NCBI GenBank assembly: GCA_910579495.1
Contig: CAJTVD010000103.1
Span: forward strand, 1 to 10,414
DNA: 10,414 nucleotides
Direction: 5' to 3'
Origin: an uncultured Lachnospiraceae bacterium
GTDB lineage: Bacteria; Bacillota; Clostridia; Lachnospirales; Lachnospiraceae
The notes below the pieces were generated by a model, which was not told where the DNA came from, did no database searches, and saw only the letters and a program-made list of their open reading frames with translations. This document shows positions 7,025-10,414 of this stretch, piece after piece (within the stretch, counting starts at the first letter, position 1; every line of letters starts with the position of its first letter). Both the position numbers and the translations under genes were made by a program.

Positions 7025-7063
7025 ACCGCCGCATATGGTGGATGAAGTCCATAGTGCGGCGGT
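7025..7063 (-). terminator. strong hairpin after the radical SAM pair
   Basis: ACCGCCGCA (7025-7033) pairs with TGCGGCGGT (7055-7063), extended inward by ATGG/CCAT around a small bulge. It begins 14 bases after the stop of the radical SAM gene, the expected position of its terminator. The minus-strand tail (CTGTTATTT) is only moderately T-rich. Confidence 0.55.
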
Positions 7064-7076
7064 TAGCTTTTGTGTA

Positions 7077-7958
7077 TTATCCTAAAGATTTCAGGTTTCT
7101 GCGGTATTTCACCATTTCCTCTTCACTTACCGTATCCATGATGTGCTGCAGCTCGCTGATCACAAAATCCCGCTCCTTCGGCAGATAGGCGGTAACCGGG
7201 TAAAAGTTTGAACTGGAGTTGGCAAAAAGGTGCGTCCGTATCTGCAAATTTTTGATGAACGCCTGCAGTTCCTCCAGACGCTCTTTTTCGCCGGCAGGGG
7301 CAAACTGCCCCTCCTGCTCCATGCGGTACAGCTCCGTATCCGGGAACAGCGTGAGGGAATCCACCGAGATAAAATATGGGTTGAGCCGGCTGAACAGCTC
7401 TGCGCTGTTCACCGCATTCCAGTACCCCCTGCCCTTTCCCGCAAGCCCGGTCATGTAGACGAAATAATATTCTATCCCTGCCTCGTCCAGCTTCCGGCAC
7501 TGCTCCAGTATGTCAGCCGCCGTGTACCCTTTGCCCGCAATCACAAGCGTGCCATCGTCACCGCTCTCCGTCCCGATGGTCAGCCCGTTTATCCCCATCG
7601 CCCGGAGCTTCTTAAGCTGCCACACTTCCTTGCTTTTTATATCCCTGACGCTTGCAAACATGGCCATCGTCTGGCACTTGATGAGGTAATCCCGCACCGT
7701 AAGCGCCCGGAGCTTCAGGTTCTCATAGCTCATGGCAAAAGGGTTCGCCCCTGTCCAGAAAATACGCCTCGCATATGGCTGGTAGCTTTTGATCTCCGCC
7801 AGGTCTTCCTCGAACTCCTCCATCGGGGACATACGGAAACACTCGTCTTTGTAAAGGCTGCAGAAACGGCATTTCCCATAAGTACAGCCGGAAGTTGCCT
7901 GTATGATGACGGACTTCGCCTCGTAGGGCGGCCTCCACGTCCTTCCTGTAAAGTGCAA
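7077..7958 (-). CDS. radical SAM protein, second of a tandem pair
   Basis: A 293-residue radical SAM enzyme. The cluster motif is CTYGKCRFC at residues 25-33, a CX4CX2C spacing rather than the usual CX3CX2C, followed by WTGANPF (68-74) and IGTESGDD (128-135), which fit SAM-binding strands of the barrel. It would use a 4Fe-4S cluster to split S-adenosylmethionine in the cytoplasm; the substrate is unknown. It is about 40% identical by eye to its upstream neighbour, including the start (HFTGRTWRPPYEA) and the ADILEQC..LD.AGI segment. The TTG at 7958 is chosen because it aligns with the paralogue's ATG and has an exceptionally long ribosome binding site, AGGAGGTGATCC. That site overlaps the upstream stop codon, so translation is probably coupled. 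The length suits a minimal family member. Confidence 0.9.
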   Translation of the reverse strand: MHFTGRTWRPPYEAKSVIIQATSGCTYGKCRFCSLYKDECFRMSPMEEFEEDLAEIKSYQPYARRIFWTGANPFAMSYENLKLRALTVRDYLIKCQTMAMFASVRDIKSKEVWQLKKLRAMGINGLTIGTESGDDGTLVIAGKGYTAADILEQCRKLDEAGIEYYFVYMTGLAGKGRGYWNAVNSAELFSRLNPYFISVDSLTLFPDTELYRMEQEGQFAPAGEKERLEELQAFIKNLQIRTHLFANSSSNFYPVTAYLPKERDFVISELQHIMDTVSEEEMVKYRRNLKSLG

Positions 7959-7961
7959 TCT

Positions 7962-7973
7962 GGATCACCTCCT
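7962..7973 (-). promoter_or_regulatory. extended ribosome binding site deciding a TTG start
   Basis: AGGAGGTGATCC is complementary over 12 bases to the known 3' end of Firmicute 16S rRNA (GGATCACCTCCT). The core AGGAGG stands 9 bases before the TTG at 7958 and overlaps the TAG of the preceding gene (7974-7972). It compensates for the weak TTG codon and ties expression of the two radical SAM genes together. Confidence 0.75.
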
Positions 7974-8874
7974 ACAGATGATGGACGCTCTCACGGTAAC
8001 GCCGCAGTTCGTCCTCACCCACATTCTTTATGACGCCATTAAGAAAAGCCAGCAGTTTCTTCTTATCTTTTGGCAGCGCCCCATGAAACTGGAATGCATT
8101 GGATGCGCCAAAGGCCGCAAATTCTGTGGGGATTTCCAGTCCTTCCACCAACGCCCGGACTTCCCTGTATTTCTCTGTCTCGCTTTCCTCCCGCCAGTTC
8201 CCATGCCGGATTTCCTTATACAGCTTTGAATCCGGGTAGATGGTCAGCATATTTGCGCCGACCAGGGCAGGATGGAGCTGATTGCATACAGCGGCGGTAA
8301 TCCTTGCCCCGTCCTCCCCGCGCCCTGCGCCGGATATGCCCGTCAGATAGAAAAAGCTGTATCGGATGCCCGCCTTGTCCAGCCGGCCGCACTGCTCCAG
8401 AATGTCAGCCGAAAGATATCCCTTATCCATGAACCGCAGCGCCTCGTCATCCGCCGTTTCGATGCCGATTGTCAGCCCGTCATAGCCTGCCCCGCGCAGA
8501 GCCGCCAGTTCCTCGTCCGCTTTCAGCGTGACATCCGTCACCCTGGCAAAGCTGCCGATGGTCTCCATCTCCGGGAAATATCTGTGTACCAGCCCCGCAA
8601 TCTCCATCAGCCTGTCATATTTCAGAACAAAAGGGTTCGCCCCGGTCAGGAAAGTCCGTGCCACCTTCCTTCCCATAAATCGGCGGTACATCTTCTGCGC
8701 CTCTTTCAGGTCCGCTTCTATATCCTCCATCGGCGACATCCTGAACTGGAAAGGCAGGTCTGCATAAAGCGTACAGAATTTGCATCTGTGGTGCGTACAA
8801 CCCGCGGTAACTTCCAGCAGCAGGGAAGATGCCTCATAGGGCGGCCTCCATATGGTTCCTGTATAGTGCATCAT
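7972..8874 (-). CDS. radical SAM protein, first of a tandem pair
   Basis: A 300-residue radical SAM enzyme with the cluster motif CTHHRCKFC at residues 26-34 (again CX4CX2C), LTGANPF (76-82) and IGIETADD (136-143). The short N-terminal signature YTGTIWRPPYEA is shared with the downstream paralogue. The ATG at 8874 has AAGGAGG 7 bases upstream. It begins the two-gene operon, 13 bases apart from the second gene, and is divergent from an HxlR-type regulator that probably controls it. The two proteins could act as a heterodimer or on successive substrates (inference). It belongs broadly with COG1032-like Fe-S oxidoreductases; no specific pathway is indicated. Confidence 0.9.
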   Translation of the reverse strand: MMHYTGTIWRPPYEASSLLLEVTAGCTHHRCKFCTLYADLPFQFRMSPMEDIEADLKEAQKMYRRFMGRKVARTFLTGANPFVLKYDRLMEIAGLVHRYFPEMETIGSFARVTDVTLKADEELAALRGAGYDGLTIGIETADDEALRFMDKGYLSADILEQCGRLDKAGIRYSFFYLTGISGAGRGEDGARITAAVCNQLHPALVGANMLTIYPDSKLYKEIRHGNWREESETEKYREVRALVEGLEIPTEFAAFGASNAFQFHGALPKDKKKLLAFLNGVIKNVGEDELRRYRESVHHL

Positions 8875-8907
8875 TCATTCCTCCTTAAGTCTTTCCTCTT
8901 TTGCACT

Positions 8908-8936
8908 AAATTACCTCTAAAATTCCATGAAATCAA
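8908..8936 (-). promoter_or_regulatory. promoter of the radical SAM operon
   Basis: On the minus strand a -35 box TTGATT (8936-8931) and a -10 box TAATTT (8913-8908) are 17 bases apart, about 34 bases before the ATG at 8874. The -10 box is suboptimal, compatible with regulation. Confidence 0.55.
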
Positions 8937-8970
8937 GTACTGTCTTTTTTAGTCGGTAGTATATTTTTTC

Positions 8971-8990
8971 ATACTTTTGATAAAAAGTAT
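8971..8990. promoter_or_regulatory. palindromic operator between divergent promoters
   Basis: ATACTTTT (8971-8978) and AAAAGTAT (8983-8990) form a perfect inverted repeat with 4 bases between. An outer, weaker symmetry (AGTATA at 8958-8963, TATACT at 8988-8993) extends it. It lies upstream of both the radical SAM promoter and the regulator promoter, the expected place for a dimeric HxlR-family protein to act on both genes. Confidence 0.6.
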
Positions 8991-9015
8991 ACTATCTGTC
9001 AAAAATAACCGTATC

Positions 9016-9044
9016 TTGATTTTTTTCCACTGCCGGGATATACT
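9016..9044 (+). promoter_or_regulatory. promoter of the HxlR regulator
   Basis: A -35 box TTGATT (9016-9021) and a perfect -10 box TATACT (9039-9044) are separated by 17 bases. The start site would fall near 9051, leaving a short leader with GAGGTGG before the ATG at 9068. Confidence 0.65.
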
Positions 9045-9067
9045 CATGGGGAAAGAGGTGGAATGAA

Positions 9068-9439
9068 ATGGCTGAAAACAAATTCAACAACGAGGAAACC
9101 ATTGCCCGCTGCGTCCCTATGAGCAGGCTCCAGTCCGTGATCGGCGGCAAATGGAAAATCCTGATCTTATGGTATGTGTCCTTTTACAAAGTCCAGCGGT
9201 TCGGGGAACTGATGCGCCGCCTTGGCGGAATCACACAGTCCACGCTCACAAAGCAGCTCCGGGAACTGGAAAGTGATGGTTTCCTCCATCGGGAGATTTA
9301 CAGGGAAATCCCGCCAAAGGTGGAATATTCCCTTACCGAGTTTGGTAAGAGCTTCATCCCCGTCCTGCAGACCATGATGGCATGGAGCGAAACATACCTC
9401 TGCCCTGACTGGCGGAATCCTTATGAAAATGAGCCATAA
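9068..9439 (+). CDS. HxlR/YodB-family winged-helix regulator
   Basis: A 123-residue MarR-like regulator of the HxlR family. The signature VIGGKWKILILWYV (about 25-38), the RFGELMRRLGGITQSTLTKQL recognition region and LTEFGKSF are all present, and the length is normal (100-130). Cys15 just before the GGKW helix occupies about the position of the sensing cysteine of YodB-type thiol- or quinone-responsive members, so redox or electrophile sensing is possible (inference); another Cys lies near the C-terminus (LCPDW). The ATG at 9068 is preceded by GAGGTGG at good spacing. It is divergent from the two radical SAM genes with a palindrome between, so it very likely controls them and itself. Confidence 0.93.
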   Translation: MAENKFNNEETIARCVPMSRLQSVIGGKWKILILWYVSFYKVQRFGELMRRLGGITQSTLTKQLRELESDGFLHREIYREIPPKVEYSLTEFGKSFIPVLQTMMAWSETYLCPDWRNPYENEP

Positions 9440-9470
9440 AGAAGTGTATCCTGAAATGCCAGAGTAAAAG

Positions 9471-9500
9471 AAAAAGGACTGCCGAAACAGCCCTTTTCTT
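9471..9500 (+). terminator. terminator of the HxlR gene
   Basis: AAAAGG.CTG and CAG.CCTTTT form a hairpin around CCGAAA and end in TTTTCTT, about 35 bases after the stop codon. This is a plausible intrinsic terminator. Confidence 0.65.
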
Positions 9501-9538
9501 ATGTCGTCAATATTTCATTATTTTTTTACTGTTTAATC

Positions 9539-9561
9539 ATATGCAAACATGAAAACTCTGT
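9539..9561. repeat. partial copy of the left hairpin element
   Basis: The 23 bases match 417-439 except at two positions, and a CACGGAAA piece follows in both copies. The opposite arm of the hairpin is missing here. It lies at a similar place relative to a toxin gene start (345 bases away here, 239 at the left), showing that both loci derive from one ancestor. Confidence 0.7.
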
Positions 9562-9678
9562 CCCACGGAAAAGGGGGTCTTTCTATAATAAATGTAACTC
9601 ACTATTGTCAGCGCAGCCCTTCCAGTCTATAATATTCCCCGTAAGCACCCCTCAGAGCCGAAAAAGACCCCTCGGCGT

Positions 9679-9707
9679 TTGACATCCGCGGGGGAATCTG
9701 CTACAAT
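9679..9707 (+). promoter_or_regulatory. strong promoter of the convergent small RNA
   Basis: A perfect -35 box TTGACA (9679-9684) and a near-perfect -10 box TACAAT (9702-9707) are exactly 17 bases apart. No gene follows on this strand, only a short transcript ending in a terminator. Confidence 0.8.
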
Positions 9708-9713
9708 AAAAGC

Positions 9714-9801
9714 ACAAAGAGAGGTACTGCCGATAGACGGTCAGCCTTGTTTAATTACTCAATTAAGTAACCGTATCCTTGGCTGGGGCGGTTACTTTTT
9801 T
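9714..9801 (+). ncRNA. predicted small RNA, probable antitoxin of the holin-like toxin locus
   Basis: A strong promoter predicts a start near 9714, and an intrinsic terminator predicts an end near 9801, giving an RNA of about 88 bases without an open frame that has a ribosome binding site. It runs against the toxin gene and overlaps its mRNA in the terminator and the last codons. Its 5' part (GGTACTGCC, then CGGTCAG; 9723-9744) recurs in the toxin mRNA leader. The layout resembles type I systems such as txpA/ratA and the Fst par locus, where a convergent RNA silences a small membrane toxin. The role is inferred; the promoter and terminator are seen. Confidence 0.65.
9765..9801 (+). terminator. 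terminator shared by the small RNA and, probably, the toxin mRNA
   Basis: AAGTAACCG (9765-9773) and CGGTTACTT (9789-9797) make a perfect 9-bp stem followed by a T-run to 9801 on the plus strand. On the minus strand the same stem lies directly at the toxin stop codon (9792-9794), followed by AT-rich TTAATTGAGTAATTAA, so it may stop transcription both ways. Confidence 0.75.
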
Positions 9802-9884
9802 GTGTGATTTATGTAAGCAATCAGGATTGATACAATGATTCCAAGAATCATCAGGACAACCGTCAGCAGTTCATAGTCACTCAT
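9792..9884 (-). CDS. holin-like small membrane toxin, type I system (30 aa)
   Basis: A 30-residue peptide starts MSDYELLTVVLMILGIIVSI and ends INHTKK. A polar N-terminus with Tyr-Glu, one membrane segment (about 6-25) and a basic tail match the putative holin-like toxin family (Pfam Hol_Tox type) and other type I toxins; these insert in the inner membrane and are normally silenced by an RNA. The ATG at 9884 has a strong AAAGGAGG 9 bases upstream. The gene has its own promoter (9987-10015) and a leader of about 96 bases, and converges on the small RNA at 9714-9801. A truncated near-identical copy lies at 615-656. The family call is by pattern; toxicity is inferred. Confidence 0.72.
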   Translation of the reverse strand: MSDYELLTVVLMILGIIVSILIAYINHTKK

Positions 9885-9948
9885 AAGCAATCCCTCCTTT
9901 CCCGGTTTTACCCGTAAACAGAAGGATAGTCCCTCTGTTTCAGAAAGA

Positions 9949-9976
9949 CTGACCGCCTACCCGTTATGGCAGTACC
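9949..9976 (-). promoter_or_regulatory. toxin mRNA leader block similar to the small RNA 5' end
   Basis: In the toxin transcript GGTACTGCC (9976-9968) is followed 12 bases later by CGGTCAG (9955-9949). The small RNA has GGTACTGCC and CGGTCAG (9723-9744) with 6 bases between. The two transcripts thus begin alike, an inverted duplication in DNA. Each block can partly fold on itself (CTGCC with GGCGGTCAG), so loop contacts between the two RNAs are possible. Confidence 0.55.
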
Positions 9977-9986
9977 CCATAAATGT

Positions 9987-10015
9987 ATTTTAGCAGAAAG
10001 CAAGAGGCGGTACAA
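9987..10015 (-). promoter_or_regulatory. promoter of the toxin gene
   Basis: On the minus strand a -35 box TTGTAC (10015-10010) and a -10 box TAAAAT (9992-9987) are separated by 17 bases. The start would lie near 9980, just before the leader block shared with the small RNA. The boxes are somewhat weaker than those of the small RNA promoter, as expected if the antitoxin RNA must be in excess. Confidence 0.6.
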
Positions 10016-10022
10016 TACCGCC
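10006..10022. repeat. perfect palindrome over the toxin -35 box
   Basis: GGCGGTA (10006-10012) and TACCGCC (10016-10022) pair perfectly around 3 bases, covering the -35 box. It may be an operator, or the terminator hairpin of the small Cys-rich gene that ends at 10038; the minus-strand tail is not T-rich, which weakens the terminator reading. Confidence 0.5.
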
Positions 10023-10037
10023 CCGCAGATTTCTGCA

Positions 10038-10176
10038 TTATTCTTCTTCCGTGTCGATTTCCAGCTCCGTGCCATCAAGGAAACGGAAATCTGATACGTA
10101 CTACTGTCCTCCCCTCCGCGATGGCGATTAAATCGCAGATCCTCTTCCGGCACAGCGGACACCTTATTTTGCACAT
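10038..10176 (-). pseudogene. small Cys-rich (zinc-ribbon-like) protein, frameshifted
   Basis: From the ATG at 10176, with GGGAGG 9 bases upstream, the frame reads MCKIRCPLCRKRICDL, with Cys at 2, 6, 9 and 14, then stops after 33 codons at 10075. A shifted frame continues as FRFLDGTELEIDTEEE to a stop at 10038, which looks like the true end. A single small indel near 10090 would join the halves. The first half resembles small zinc-ribbon proteins such as Com-like proteins of phages and mobile elements, but the second CXXC pair is missing, so the identity is uncertain. It could also be a real 33-residue peptide. Confidence 0.5.
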
Positions 10177-10222
10177 CTCTCAATCCCTCCCACATCCACT
10201 TCTGGATTTCTAACCATGATCA

Positions 10223-10237
10223 ACGGAACGGTTCCGT
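10223..10237. repeat. 15-base palindrome
   Basis: ACGGAAC (10223-10229) and GTTCCGT (10231-10237) are perfect inverted copies around one central base. It lies just upstream of the Cys-rich gene region and may be an operator. Confidence 0.5.
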
Positions 10238-10246
10238 GCAGGTGTC

Positions 10247-10288
10247 CTTACAGTGGTAATTTCTATAAATTACCAAGTATACTGTAAG
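10247..10288. repeat. nested palindromes (42 bases)
   Basis: An inner perfect inverted repeat TGGTAATTT/AAATTACCA (10254-10262, 10267-10275) is enclosed by an outer perfect one, CTTACAGT/ACTGTAAG (10247-10254, 10281-10288). The left arms abut, while five bases separate the right arms. It could be a regulator site, a recombination or transfer site, or an RNA hairpin of the minus-strand transcript. Confidence 0.6.
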
Positions 10289-10324
10289 TATGCCCACGGA
10301 GGCTTTCCTAATCACGGCCTATAC

Positions 10325-10350
10325 AAAAAAATGGCAGGGCTACCCCTGCC
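10325..10350 (-). terminator. intrinsic terminator of the gene entering from the right
   Basis: GGCAGGG (10333-10339) and CCCTGCC (10344-10350) form a perfect 7-bp stem with loop CTAC; on the minus strand seven T follow directly. The stop codon of the partial gene (10342-10340) lies in the loop. Confidence 0.8.
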
Positions 10351-10414
10351 GCCTGTTCTTTTTAACCTCCCTATTTTTAGGAAGCATGCGCAGAATTTCA
10401 GCGTCAATAGCAGG
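10340..10414 (-). CDS. C-terminal end of an unidentified protein
   Basis: Twenty-four codons, PAIDAEILRMLPKNREVKKN and then RRQG, end in TAG at 10342-10340; the rest is beyond the right edge. The tail is strongly basic. That the stop lies inside an excellent terminator supports this being a genuine gene end. The family cannot be told from so short a tail. Confidence 0.55.
   Translation of the reverse strand, partial: PAIDAEILRMLPKNREVKKNRRQG

Noticed and set aside
7962..7974. The plus strand GGATCACCTCCT looks like the 3' end of 16S rRNA
   Set aside because: Only these 12 bases match; coding sequence continues on both sides, so it is the complement of an extended ribosome binding site.
7230..8033. 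Long plus-strand frame of 267 codons opposite the radical SAM gene
   Set aside because: It is antisense to a clearly conserved enzyme in GC-rich DNA, has no ribosome binding site and no family features.
9908..10195. 95-codon minus-strand frame starting MWEGLRDVQNK
   Set aside because: It overlaps the Cys-rich frame, the toxin promoter and the leader, and its composition is not protein-like; most likely a chance frame.
10164..10217. 17-codon minus-strand frame MVRNPEVDVGGIERCAK
   Set aside because: No ribosome binding site; kept only as an observation next to the palindromes.

Overview
The window looks like accessory DNA from a low-to-mid GC Firmicute of class Clostridia, probably Lachnospiraceae. 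That is inference from strong AGGAGG-type ribosome binding sites, TTG/ATG starts, agr/LytTR-type regulator remnants, a holin-like toxin and gut-clostridial-style lipoprotein and two-component genes. No rRNA, tRNA, CRISPR array or intact insertion sequence is visible. Most genes lie on the minus strand.

Left part (1-1747): the 5' end of a histidine phosphatase gene with a good promoter is followed by a 115-bp imperfect hairpin element. Three gene remnants come next: the first 14 codons of a small holin-like toxin, a sensor kinase cut off inside its membrane domain, and a LytTR response regulator with most of its receiver deleted. A gene-free stretch follows.

Centre-left (1748-5153): an intact operon encodes an OmpR-type response regulator, a sensor histidine kinase (overlapping by 20 bases) and a beta-propeller-like lipoprotein. 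It looks like an envelope-sensing unit.

Centre (5466-7076): a lipoprotein with a Glu/Lys-rich linker is preceded by a 41-codon remnant of a class II glutamine amidotransferase (asparagine synthetase type). A perfect palindrome lies in the promoter region, with a broken XRE regulator on the opposite strand. A second LytTR-type response regulator fragment abuts the XRE fragment. The area is a mosaic of gene debris.

Centre-right (7077-9439): two tandem paralogous radical SAM genes are divergent from an HxlR-family regulator. A clean palindrome lies between the two promoters.

Right part (9440-10414): a compact locus that looks like a type I toxin-antitoxin system holds a 30-aa holin-like toxin gene and a convergent small RNA, each with its own promoter. 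They share a terminator, and their 5' leaders are similar to each other. A decayed copy of this locus is the toxin remnant near 600, so diverged copies flank about 9 kb. Beyond it are a frameshifted Cys-rich mini-gene, a cluster of nested palindromes, and the 3' end of a further gene with a strong terminator.

The most interesting items are the two-copy toxin/small-RNA locus, the radical SAM pair with its HxlR switch, and the shredded quorum-sensing-type regulators.
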